The notes under the pieces are model-generated. The model made no database searches. It saw only the letters and a list, made by a program, of their open reading frames with translations, and had not been told where the DNA came from. A DNA stretch of 64,000 nt from contig CAVPJW010000002.1 of the NCBI GenBank assembly GCA_963705525.1, positions 62,001 through 126,000 on the forward strand, given 5' to 3'. The position numbers and the translations under genes are program-made. Source of the DNA: CAVPJW01 sp963705525 (GTDB lineage Bacteria > Acidobacteriota > Vicinamibacteria > Vicinamibacterales > CAVPJW01). Every line of letters begins with the position of its first letter. The first letter of the stretch is position 1. Shown one piece after another: positions 54,877-63,200 of this stretch.

Positions 54877-56802
54877 CTACCGTCCCTTGCTTCGGATCTG
54901 CCCGAGGGACTCGTCAATGAAACCCTGCACGGGACGGGCACCGAGATCACCCGCCGATCGGCTGCGAACGGCCACCGTGGCATCGGTCACTTCCTTGTCG
55001 CCGACGACCAGCATGTACGGCACCTTCTGCAGCTGCGCCTCACGAATCTTATACCCAATCTTCTCCTGGCGGTCGTCGAGCTCCACGTGCAATCCGGCGG
55101 CCTTCAGGCGATCGGTGACCTCGCGCCCGTACGCCGCGTGACGGTCGGCGATGGGGAGCACTACCGCCTGAACCGGCGCCAGCCACATGGGGAACGCCCC
55201 GGCGTAGTGCTCGATGAGGAGCGCGATGAAACGCTCGAAGCTGCCGATAATCGCCCGGTGAATCACGACCGGACGATGCTCGGTGTTGTCGGCGCCGATG
55301 TACTTCAGGTCGAAGCGCTCCGGCATCGCATAGTCGAGCTGAATCGTGGCGCACTGCCACGTGCGGCCTATCGCGTCGGTGATATCGAAGTCGATCTTGG
55401 GTCCGTAGAACGCGCCGTCGCCTTCGTTGAGGACGTACTGGACGCCAGCGCGCTCCAGCGCGTCCTTGAGCTGCGCCTCGGCGTGGTCCCACGTCGAGAG
55501 CTCACCGAGGAACTCGCCAGGCCGCGTGCCGAGCTTCGCGGCATGCGGCAGCCCGAAGTCGTCATAGACGCGTCGCACCAGACGCAACAATCGCTCCACT
55601 TCCTCGGCAATCTGCTCCTGCATGACGAAGCAGTGCGCGTCATCCTGAGAAAACTGCCGCACGCGAGTTAGCCCGGAAAGCACGCCCGAGGCTTCGTTGC
55701 GGTGCAATGGAGTCTGTTCGTGAAACCGTATCGGCAAGTCGCGGTAGCTTCGCACCTCGCTCGCAAAGACGAGGTAATGGCCCGGACAGTTCATCGGCTT
55801 CAGGCTCATCGACTCACCTTCGGATTCGATGAGGAACATGTTGTCCCGGTAGAACTGCCAGTGCCCGGAAGTTTCCCAGAGCGCCTTGTTGAAGACCAGC
55901 GGCGTCTTGAGCTCAACATAGCCGGCTGGGAACAGCACGTCGCGCATGTAGTTGGCGATGGTGTTGTAGAGACGCGTTCCCTTGGCCAGCCAGAATGCCG
56001 CGCCGGGCGACCACGGATGGAACATGAACAGACCCAGCTCGCGGCCCAGCTTGCGGTGGTCTCGCTTCTTGGCTTCCTCGAGCCGCGTCAAGTGCGCCTT
56101 GAGATCCGCGTCGCTGAAAAATGCCGTGCCGTACACACGCTGCATCGGCTGATTCTTCGCGTCACCCTTCCAATAGGCGTTCGACGTGTTCAAGAGCTTG
56201 AACGCCTTGAGTCTCCCCGTGGACGGCACATGCGGGCCGACGCAGAAATCGACGAAGGTGTCCTTGTCCTTGATCGTGTAGCAGGACACGACATCCTGAC
56301 CTGCTGTCTTCTCTTCGATCAGCTGGACCTTGAGCGCCTCGCCGCGCCCGGCGAAAAACCGCTTGGCTTCGTCGCGGGGCCACATCTGCCGCTCATACGG
56401 CAGGTCCGCGGCTGCCATATCCTTCATCTTCTTCTCGATGGCCTCGAGATCTTCGGGAACGAACGGCCGCTCGACGACGAAGTCGTAAAAGAACCCTTCG
56501 TCGGTGGCCGGACCGATGCCGCACTGGGTGCCAGGAAAGAGATTCGTGACGGCGGCAGCGAGGAGGTGCGCCGTGCTATGACGATAGAGCGTCAGAGCTT
56601 CGGGGCTGTCGCTCGTGACGATCCGAACGGACGCGTCGCGCTCGATCGGATACGAGAGATCGACCAGGCGGTTGTCCACTATCGCCGCGAGGGCGGCTTT
56701 CGCAAGGCGCGGTGACACTCCGGCGGCGACGTCGACAACCGGCGTTCCGGCGTCCACGGCACGCTTGGACCCGTCCGGCAGCGTGACGGTGATCTGGCTC
56801 AT
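54877..56802 (-). CDS. thrS: Threonyl-tRNA synthetase
   Basis: 641 residues. TGS domain at 1-60, editing domain with HSTAHLLAAAV and CVGPHVPSTG (zinc-site-like motif for removing mischarged Ser), class II catalytic core with MNCPGHYLVF and RFHEQTPLHRNEASGVLSGL, then the anticodon-binding domain. Heads the thrS-infC-rpmI-rplT-pheS-pheT block. No leader of more than about 45 bases separates it from tRNA-Val upstream, so no T-box was seen. Confidence 0.97.
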   Translation of the reverse strand: MSQITVTLPDGSKRAVDAGTPVVDVAAGVSPRLAKAALAAIVDNRLVDLSYPIERDASVRIVTSDSPEALTLYRHSTAHLLAAAVTNLFPGTQCGIGPATDEGFFYDFVVERPFVPEDLEAIEKKMKDMAAADLPYERQMWPRDEAKRFFAGRGEALKVQLIEEKTAGQDVVSCYTIKDKDTFVDFCVGPHVPSTGRLKAFKLLNTSNAYWKGDAKNQPMQRVYGTAFFSDADLKAHLTRLEEAKKRDHRKLGRELGLFMFHPWSPGAAFWLAKGTRLYNTIANYMRDVLFPAGYVELKTPLVFNKALWETSGHWQFYRDNMFLIESEGESMSLKPMNCPGHYLVFASEVRSYRDLPIRFHEQTPLHRNEASGVLSGLTRVRQFSQDDAHCFVMQEQIAEEVERLLRLVRRVYDDFGLPHAAKLGTRPGEFLGELSTWDHAEAQLKDALERAGVQYVLNEGDGAFYGPKIDFDITDAIGRTWQCATIQLDYAMPERFDLKYIGADNTEHRPVVIHRAIIGSFERFIALLIEHYAGAFPMWLAPVQAVVLPIADRHAAYGREVTDRLKAAGLHVELDDRQEKIGYKIREAQLQKVPYMLVVGDKEVTDATVAVRSRSAGDLGARPVQGFIDESLGQIRSKGR

Positions 56803-56846
56803 CGAATGGGATGATCGCTGCTGAAGGCCGGCCTGCAGACGAGGCG

Positions 56847-56923
56847 TGGTAGGCGCGGGTGGACTCGAACCACTGACCTCCTCCGTGTCAGGGAGGCGCT
56901 CTAACCAACTGAGCTACGCGCCT
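56847..56923 (-). tRNA. tRNA-Val (GAC)
   Basis: 77 bases with encoded CCA. The acceptor AGGCGCG pairs fully with CGCGCCT; the anticodon loop CTGACAC gives GAC; the T-loop is GGTTCGAGTCC. All stems pair well, in contrast with the two tRNA-Arg copies in the island. Confidence 0.95.
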
Positions 56924-57093
56924 ACATACTGAAAAATCGAGCCTTACAGGAACGGCCAGTATAGCAACCGCTTCGATAACGAGTCAACGAGAGGAGAGTC
57001 TGACGGTGTAAAGCGGTCTTGGGACGTGGGCGAGGAGGCTGGCGTCCTGGTGCTTCGTGTTTCCACCAAGCACCAGGCGACCGCCACACCCGT

Positions 57094-57366
57094 TTACTTG
57101 ACTGCGGCCTTGAGTGCCTTGCCCGCCGTGAATCGGACGACCCTGCGCTTCGGGATCTTGATCTCGGCGCCGGTCTGAGGATTGCGCGCGAGCCGCGCCT
57201 TCCGCTGCGACGTCTTGAACGTGCCGAATCCGACGAACGTGATCGAGTCGCCCTTCTTGAGCGAGCGCGTAATCCCGTCGATCAACGATTCGACCGCCGC
57301 CGACGCGCTCGTCTTGGTGGTGCCCGTATCCTTCGCAATCTTGCCGATCAACTCCTGCTTGTTCAT
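57094..57366 (-). CDS. hup: HU-family DNA-binding protein
   Basis: 90 residues, a typical HU/IHF length. MNKQELIGKIAKDTG, FVGFGTFKTSQRKARLARNPQTG with the Pro that intercalates in DNA (RNP), and KKRRVVRF-like C-terminal sheet. Bends and compacts DNA. ATG 57366 follows AGGAGG. Single gene with its own unit. Confidence 0.95.
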   Translation of the reverse strand: MNKQELIGKIAKDTGTTKTSASAAVESLIDGITRSLKKGDSITFVGFGTFKTSQRKARLARNPQTGAEIKIPKRRVVRFTAGKALKAAVK

Positions 57367-57525
57367 GTGGTCCTCCTGAAAAGGTGAGAGAGAAATGCGG
57401 CGGACGCCGGGCTGGACACGGTTCCGCGGGGAAATCGATCGCCTGCGGTTATACGCGAGCGATCATCAACTGTCAAGAGATCGGAGGAAGGAAAAACGCC
57501 GCGCGCGCGATTGCTTGAGAAAAAT

Positions 57526-58692
57526 CTACGCGGCCTTCTTCATCGAGAGTCGTTCGAGCGCCTTGTCGAGCGTCGCATCCGTTGCGGGAGGCTCGCTGCC
57601 GAACTCGATGTCCGGCTGTTCGACCTCGACGTCGGGCTGCACGCCCTTCTCATGGAGCGGATCGCCTGTCGGCGTCAGGAATCTCGTGCCCGAGAGCCAG
57701 AGTCCGCTGCCGTCAGGGAGCTTGACGAGCTTTTGAATGGAGGCGCGGCCGAGCGTGCGCTCGCCGATGAGCTCCGCACGCTTGGTGCCGTCGAGCGCGG
57801 CCGCAAAAATCTCTGCGGGACCGGAGCTGCCTTCGTCCACAAGGACCGCGGCCGGCAGGTCAATCGCCCCATCGCCCGCGCCGGCCGAGATCGTGGCCCT
57901 CTCGACGCCCTTGGATTCGCGGAATCCCAGCGTTCCGGACCCGACGAAGAGCTTGGCCGCCGCGATTCCCTGGTCGTATTCACCGCCGGCGGTCCCTCGC
58001 ACGTCCACGACCAGGCTTGCGGCGCCATTTCGCTTCAGACCGGCGACCTCGGTCTGAATCGCGCTCGTGGCGGTCTTCCCGAACTCAGCGATCCGCACGT
58101 ACCCGACGTTCGACGCGAGCATTTTCGCCGAAACATCAGGCCCCGCAGGCACTTCGCGCGTCACTTCCACATCGTGAGGATCGGCGGCATTTCCCCGAAT
58201 AATAGTCAGCACTACCTTCGAACCCGCCGGACCGGCGAGGAGACGCGCGCCCTCGAAGACCGACATGTCGCGTGTCGGCTTGCCATCGATGGCGCGAATG
58301 TAGTCGCCCGACCGCAGCCCCGCGCGCGCCGCTGGAGACTGGTCGCGCGCAGCCACGACTCTCAAATAGTACTGACGGGTCAACGAAAGCCCCGTAAACG
58401 CCGGACCTGGTTGGTCTCCACGCTCAACCGACTGGACCTGGGCCGGTGTGAGGTACGCACTGTCGGCATCGAGCGCCTCGGCCAGCCCCATCATGGCTCC
58501 GCCCATGACCTTGTCCACGTTCACGTCTTCCACATAGTTATTGACGATGAGCGAGACGACGTCTTCGAACACCCGGAGATGCTGATACGTATCGTCCCGC
58601 GCGATGGCACGGCCCAGGAATCCGCCGATAACGGCGAAGGCAATGACGGGCGCCGAGACGATGAGGACGATCAGTCGGGTCCTGGAACTCAT
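57526..58692 (-). CDS. S41 C-terminal-processing-type protease with altered catalytic Lys motif
   Basis: 388 residues. N-terminal membrane anchor (RLIVLIVSAPVIAFAVIGGF), helical part, PDZ domain (VVAARDQSPAARAGLRSGDYIRAIDG) and S41 core (SLVVDVRGTAGG, DEGSSGPAEIFAAAL with the nucleophile Ser). The usual catalytic Lys motif G..T.GK is here GERTLGRASIQ, with Arg in place of Lys. Its length and order otherwise match CtpA/Prc-like enzymes of the periplasm. The Ser-Arg pair may make it inactive, or another Lys may serve. Confidence 0.88.
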   Translation of the reverse strand: MSSRTRLIVLIVSAPVIAFAVIGGFLGRAIARDDTYQHLRVFEDVVSLIVNNYVEDVNVDKVMGGAMMGLAEALDADSAYLTPAQVQSVERGDQPGPAFTGLSLTRQYYLRVVAARDQSPAARAGLRSGDYIRAIDGKPTRDMSVFEGARLLAGPAGSKVVLTIIRGNAADPHDVEVTREVPAGPDVSAKMLASNVGYVRIAEFGKTATSAIQTEVAGLKRNGAASLVVDVRGTAGGEYDQGIAAAKLFVGSGTLGFRESKGVERATISAGAGDGAIDLPAAVLVDEGSSGPAEIFAAALDGTKRAELIGERTLGRASIQKLVKLPDGSGLWLSGTRFLTPTGDPLHEKGVQPDVEVEQPDIEFGSEPPATDATLDKALERLSMKKAA

Positions 58693-58842
58693 GGGCTAAT
58701 GACCTTGTCTCCCCGAGCAGCCACCGCGCCGGTGATTGGTCGGAGCGTTCCTTCTATTTTACGGTATCGGCTGGTTCCCGTCGAACCCGGCTCGGGCCGC
58801 ACGCGCCTTGAGCCGGTGGGTGCGGCCCGGCTACCATCCGGC

Positions 58843-59283
58843 ATGCGCCTGTTGGGGATCGACGTGGGCGAGCGCCGCGTCGGGCTGGCTGTCAGCGACG
58901 CGTCCGGGACGCTGGCCCGGCCGCTTGCGACCCTCGAACGGGCGGGTTCGCTGGACGGCCTGCTCGACGAGGTGGTCGCGACTCTTGACCGTCTGTCATC
59001 CGACGGCGATCCCGTCGGCCGCATCGTCATTGGTCTGCCGATGCGTCTCGACGGGACAGCCAACGCGGCCACCGAGCGCGCCCGGAGATTCGCGGCGCTG
59101 CTGGGCGGCAAGACCGCGGTGCCGATCGTGTTTCAGGACGAGCGGCTGAGCAGCCGGGAAGCCGAATCGCGACTGGCGCTCCGCGAGCGCGACTGGCGTG
59201 TCAGGAAAAAGCGCCTCGATGCGGCGGCTGCGGCTGTCATCCTTCAGGATCACATCGATGAACACTCTCCGACCCACGAGTAA
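58843..59283 (+). CDS. ruvX: Holliday junction resolvase-like YqgF/RuvX
   Basis: 146 residues from ATG 58843; the very long open frame upstream is a shadow of the S41 gene. MRLLGIDVGERRVGLAVSD and IVIGLPMRLDG, PIVFQDERLSSREAES and DAAAAAVILQDHID are the RNase H-like YqgF signature. Implicated in pre-16S rRNA processing or junction resolution. Next to mltG, as in many genomes. Confidence 0.93.
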   Translation: MRLLGIDVGERRVGLAVSDASGTLARPLATLERAGSLDGLLDEVVATLDRLSSDGDPVGRIVIGLPMRLDGTANAATERARRFAALLGGKTAVPIVFQDERLSSREAESRLALRERDWRVRKKRLDAAAAAVILQDHIDEHSPTHE

Positions 59284-59307
59284 CGTGAGGTTCGCGTCAA
59301 GGATCTC

Positions 59308-60351
59308 GTGCGGCGTCTAGTCGCTCTGCTCGCCGTCCTCGTCCTGGTCGCCGGCGCAGGTGCAACGGCCTGGCTTGCCGCACGCCTTCGCGAACCGTTC
59401 CAGGGCTACGTCGGGCCCGAGCAGTTCGTGGACATTCCGGCGGGCAGCAGCTCGACGGACATCGCTCGTCGGCTCATGGACGCGGGCGTCGTGCGGGACC
59501 TCCTGACGTTTCGGGTCGCACTGTGGCGGTCGCAGCACGCGCGCACGTTGAAGGCCGGCGAGTACCGGTTCGATCGGCCGATGAGAGCCGCCGACGTGAT
59601 CGAGAAGCTTGCGAAAGGCGAGATCTACGAGCGCCTCATTACCTTTCCGGAAGGGCTGACGATCCGCGAGATGTCGGCCATCTTTGAATCAAGGGGCTTC
59701 GGACCTGCCTCGACATTCATCGAGGCGGCGGGTGAGAAGGCGCTCATCTCAGCGCTCGATCCATTGGCGACCGATCTCGAAGGCTACCTTTTTCCAGACA
59801 CCTACTCGCTGCCTCGGCGGGCCGGCGCCAGTCGCCTCGTCGGGATGATGGTCGAGCGCTTCCGTGGTGCGTTCTCCGACGACCTGCGGTCGGAAGCGCG
59901 TCAGCAGTCCCGCACCATCCGCGAGATCGTCACGCTCGCCTCCATCGTCGAGAAGGAAACGGCCCGCGCCGAGGAGCGCGCGCTCGTCGCGTCGGTCTAC
60001 CGAAACAGGCTGAAGATCGGGATGGGCCTCCAGTGCGACCCGACGGTCATCTACGGGCTGCAGCGCGCTGGTCGCTATGATGGGAACCTGACACACGAGG
60101 ATCTGGGCTTCGACTCGCCCTACAACACGTATAAGTACGCGGGGCTGCCGCCGAGTCCGATCGCATCGCCGGGCCGGGCATCACTCGAGGCCGCTCTTCG
60201 GCCTGCCGCGAGCGAGTATCTGTATTTCGTGAGCCGCAACGACGGCACCCACGTGTTTGCCCGGACGCTGGACGAACACAATCGCAACGTCCACGAGTAC
60301 CAGATTCAGTATTTTCGGGAAAAGCGGTTGAGGGAATCGGCGAGCCGCTAG
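59308..60351 (+). CDS. mltG: Endolytic murein transglycosylase MltG
   Basis: 347 residues, GTG 59308 after AAGGA. N-terminal membrane helix (LVALLAVLVLVAGAGATAWLAA), LysM-like part (VDIPAGSSSTDIARRLMDAG), then the YceG/MltG domain with LASIVEKETARAEERALVASVYRNRL (catalytic Glu) and CDPTVIYGL, SPYNTYKYAGLPPSPIASPG. Cuts nascent glycan strands to set their length. Its stop overlaps that of nadK on the other strand by four bases. Confidence 0.94.
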   Translation: MRRLVALLAVLVLVAGAGATAWLAARLREPFQGYVGPEQFVDIPAGSSSTDIARRLMDAGVVRDLLTFRVALWRSQHARTLKAGEYRFDRPMRAADVIEKLAKGEIYERLITFPEGLTIREMSAIFESRGFGPASTFIEAAGEKALISALDPLATDLEGYLFPDTYSLPRRAGASRLVGMMVERFRGAFSDDLRSEARQQSRTIREIVTLASIVEKETARAEERALVASVYRNRLKIGMGLQCDPTVIYGLQRAGRYDGNLTHEDLGFDSPYNTYKYAGLPPSPIASPGRASLEAALRPAASEYLYFVSRNDGTHVFARTLDEHNRNVHEYQIQYFREKRLRESASR

Positions 60352-61226
60352 CGCTCACCCCACTTGAGTTTCTCGCGTAGCACCTCGAAGTAGCTGCGAG
60401 TGGATGCCCGCACCAGCCGGAGGCGCCGCTCGGCTGCTCTCATCGTCACGACATCGTCCGATTGAAGCTGAAAGCTGTGCTGACCATCGAACGTGACGTA
60501 AATCGCATCGCTCGCATCGCCAAGCAGCGGCTGAACCTTGACCTCGGACGACGCCGGGATGACGAGTGGGCGGTTCGTGAGCGTGTGCGGCGCGATGGGC
60601 GTGAGGACGAGAGCCTCGACGCGTGGGTGGATGATAGGGCCTGCGGCAGCCAGGTTGTACGCCGTCGAGCCCGTCGGGCTCGCGACGATCAGACCATCGG
60701 AACGGAAGCGCGTGACGAATTGCTCATCGACCCAGACGGAAAGATCGATGATCCGGGCCAGCGCGCCCTTCGTGATGACGACATCGTTCAGGACCAGCCT
60801 GTCCGCGAAGACCTGCTGCGCGCGCGTCGTAATCGATCGGAGCATCAGTCGTTCGTCGAATCGGGCGGTGCCAGCGAGCACGGCTTCGAGCGACGGATAG
60901 AGCTCGTCCAGCGTGACTTCTGTCAGAAATCCAAGGCCGCCGAAGTTGACGCCGAGAATCGGAATGTCGACGCCGGCTTGGGCGATGCGGTCGGCGGTGC
61001 CGAGCAGTGTGCCGTCACCTCCGAGCACCACGACCAGGTCGACCTCGAGCGGCAACCGATCCCGATCGATCGCCGGGAGGCTGGTCCCGCTACCTGCGAG
61101 AATGGCCGTTTCGCGCTCGAAGACGGGCTCGACGTTCCGCGCCTTGAGCCATCCCGCGATTTCGGCGAGAAGTCCGGCGGCGGCGCGAAGCCGCGTCTTC
61201 GCGACGATGCCTGCTCGAGCGATCAT
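60348..61226 (-). CDS. nadK: NAD kinase
   Basis: 292 residues. VVLGGDGTLL is the NAD kinase GGDG motif; NFGGLGFLTEV, RLVLNDVVITKG, GLIVASPTGSTAYNLAAGGP-like stretch and APHTLTNRPLVIP complete the family pattern. Makes NADP from NAD and ATP. ATG 61226 overlaps the tlyA stop (ATGA), so it is in the xseA-to-nadK operon. Confidence 0.95.
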   Translation of the reverse strand: MIARAGIVAKTRLRAAAGLLAEIAGWLKARNVEPVFERETAILAGSGTSLPAIDRDRLPLEVDLVVVLGGDGTLLGTADRIAQAGVDIPILGVNFGGLGFLTEVTLDELYPSLEAVLAGTARFDERLMLRSITTRAQQVFADRLVLNDVVITKGALARIIDLSVWVDEQFVTRFRSDGLIVASPTGSTAYNLAAAGPIIHPRVEALVLTPIAPHTLTNRPLVIPASSEVKVQPLLGDASDAIYVTFDGQHSFQLQSDDVVTMRAAERRLRLVRASTRSYFEVLREKLKWGER

Positions 61227-61996
61227 GGACGAGGAGAAAAGTGCACCAGGTATTCCTGGTTGCCAGTTGCCCCGGTGATCGGGGACGGAGTCATGCGTAC
61301 CCGCGTCATCCCTAGCTTCTCGGCCGCTTCCGTGATCTCCGCCAGCACCCGGTCGTGTATCGCCGGATCCAGCACCAGTCCGCCCTTGCCAACCTCCGAT
61401 CGCCCGGCTTCGAACTGAGGCTTCACGAGCAAGATGATGTCGGCGTCCGGTGCGCTCGCCCTGATGGCGGGCAGGACGAGTCGGGCGGAGATGAACGAGA
61501 CGTCGATGACGACGAGGTCGACCGGCCAGGGGAGCTGGGATGGCTCAAGGTGTCTGGCGTTCACGCCTTCCATCACGACCACGCGCGGGTCTTGACGAAG
61601 GGTCCAGTCGAGTTGGCCCTTTCCGACGTCGAGGGCCAGGACGCGCTTCGCGCCGCGGCTGAGGAGCGCGTCGGTAAATCCCCCTGTCGACGCGCCGACA
61701 TCCAGCACGGACCGGCCAGACACATCGACGCCGAATGCCTCGAGGGCGTGCGCGAGCTTGACGCCGCCTCGGCCCACGAACGGATGGTCCGGCGCGCTCA
61801 ACGTGACCGTCGAGCGTTCCGGTACGACGCTGCCGGCCTTGGTGATCGGATGGTCGTCTACGAGGACCTGTCCCGCGAGGATGAGCCGCCTCGCGCGCTC
61901 GCGTGACGGCGCGAGGCCACGCGCAACGAGAAGCAGATCCAGTCGAACCTTGGCGACGCGGGTGCCTCGCTTCAATGTGTTCTGGAGATGACCCAT
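61223..61996 (-). CDS. tlyA: TlyA-family rRNA (2'-O) methyltransferase
   Basis: 257 residues. N-terminal S4 RNA-binding domain (VRLDLLLVARGLAPSRERARRLILAGQV), then FtsJ-like methyltransferase: VLDVGASTGGFTDALLSRGA for SAM, DLVVIDVSFISARLVLPAI and LLVKPQFEAGR. Methylates 16S and 23S rRNA in other species and is linked to capreomycin sensitivity. It overlaps ispA by 25 bases and nadK by four. Confidence 0.92.
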   Translation of the reverse strand: MGHLQNTLKRGTRVAKVRLDLLLVARGLAPSRERARRLILAGQVLVDDHPITKAGSVVPERSTVTLSAPDHPFVGRGGVKLAHALEAFGVDVSGRSVLDVGASTGGFTDALLSRGAKRVLALDVGKGQLDWTLRQDPRVVVMEGVNARHLEPSQLPWPVDLVVIDVSFISARLVLPAIRASAPDADIILLVKPQFEAGRSEVGKGGLVLDPAIHDRVLAEITEAAEKLGMTRVRMTPSPITGATGNQEYLVHFSPRP

Positions 61997-62913
61997 TCAC
62001 CGATCTCTGGCAGCCGTCGGTAGGTGAGTCCCGCCTCGGTCAGGGCCTGGCAGCCGCGGTCGATCGACTCCCTGGCCATCTGGCGGGATCGGCCGACGCC
62101 GTAGAGTGTGGGGTACGTGGTCTTGCCGGCGGCCTCGTCTTTGCCCGTTGCCTTTCCCATTTGCGCCGTGGTTGATTCGACGTCCAGCACGTCATCGACA
62201 ATCTGGAACGCGAGGCCGAGCTCGGAGGCGAATCGATCGATCGCGGCGACTTGAGCATCGGTCGCCCCAGTGATGATGGCACCCGCACACGCCGCCGCGC
62301 GGATCAGCGCCCCTGTCTTCTTGAGGTGCATCGACTGCAGAGCGGGTCCGTCAAGGGCGACGCGTCCGGCGGCCGCTTCGAGATCGATGGCCTGTCCGCC
62401 GACCATGCCGGTGCCTCCGGCAGCGTCTGCGACTTTCTGAATGACGCGGAGCTTTCGGCCGACGAGCTCGCTGGCCACGTCGGACGGCTCGCGCGCCATG
62501 AGCGCGAACGCCTCGGCAAGCAGGCTATCGCCGGCGAGGATGGCGATGCCTTCTCCAAAGGCGACGTGCAGCGTCGCTCGTCCACGCCGCAGGGCGTCAT
62601 CGTCCATGGCCGGAAGATCGTCGTGAATGAGCGAGTAGGTATGGATGAATTCAACGGCGCAGGCCGCAGGGAGTGCCAGCGCGCGCGATCGATCGAGCGC
62701 CGTACCGAGCGCGGTGGCGACGGATTCGGCGGCCGCCAGCGTGAGCACCGGCCTGAAGCGCTTACCGCCTCCCATGACGCTGTAACGCATCGCCTGACAC
62801 ACGACACTCGGGCAGTCGGGAGGATTGGGCAGATATCGGTCGAGGGCGCGCTCAATTTCCGCGCGCTCGAGATCGAGGTATTCGTTCAGTGCGATCGAGT
62901 CGGGCACGATCAC
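61972..62913 (-). CDS. ispA: Polyprenyl (geranyl/farnesyl) diphosphate synthase
   Basis: 313 residues. First Asp-rich motif HDDLPAMDDD with chain-length region just before, and second motif QIVDDVLD; GGKRFRPVLTLAAAE and GKTTYPTLYGV are typical of IspA. Builds the C15 precursor for quinones and undecaprenyl carriers. ATG 62913 overlaps the xseB stop by four bases. Confidence 0.93.
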   Translation of the reverse strand: MIVPDSIALNEYLDLERAEIERALDRYLPNPPDCPSVVCQAMRYSVMGGGKRFRPVLTLAAAESVATALGTALDRSRALALPAACAVEFIHTYSLIHDDLPAMDDDALRRGRATLHVAFGEGIAILAGDSLLAEAFALMAREPSDVASELVGRKLRVIQKVADAAGGTGMVGGQAIDLEAAAGRVALDGPALQSMHLKKTGALIRAAACAGAIITGATDAQVAAIDRFASELGLAFQIVDDVLDVESTTAQMGKATGKDEAAGKTTYPTLYGVGRSRQMARESIDRGCQALTEAGLTYRRLPEIGEWVISRTH

Positions 62914-63200
62914 CGGTTCTTCTCGCGATCGGGCCGCCCCGGCGGAACCCGGTCGTTGTCGTCGTTCGACGCCAGTCCGGCGGGCGCAGGCCGGAGCTCG
63001 CCTCGCTCGTTCAGGATGTCGATGCGCTGCTCGGCCTCTTCCAGCCGGGCATGGCAGAAACGCGACAATTGAATCCCGCGCTCGTAGAGCTGCAGCGACT
63101 GTTCAAGCGACAGCTCGCCCTCTTCGAGCCGCTTCACGATGCCTTCGAGTTCCGCGATGGCGCCCTCGAAGTCCTTGATGGTTGTGTCCATGCCGTTCAA
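62910..63200 (-). CDS. xseB: Exodeoxyribonuclease VII small subunit
   Basis: 96 residues. DFEGAIAELEGIVKRLEEGELSLEQSLQLYERGIQLSRFCHARLEEAEQRI is the complete XseB signature in one helical hairpin. The Pro/Asp-rich tail (DNDRVPPGRPDREKN) is longer than usual. Overlaps xseA and ispA by four bases each. Confidence 0.93.
   Translation of the reverse strand: MNGMDTTIKDFEGAIAELEGIVKRLEEGELSLEQSLQLYERGIQLSRFCHARLEEAEQRIDILNERGELRPAPAGLASNDDNDRVPPGRPDREKNR

Noticed and set aside
57511..58842. Very long plus-strand open frame joined to ruvX
   Set aside because: It lies antisense to the S41 protease and has no motif; RuvX clearly starts at ATG 58843.
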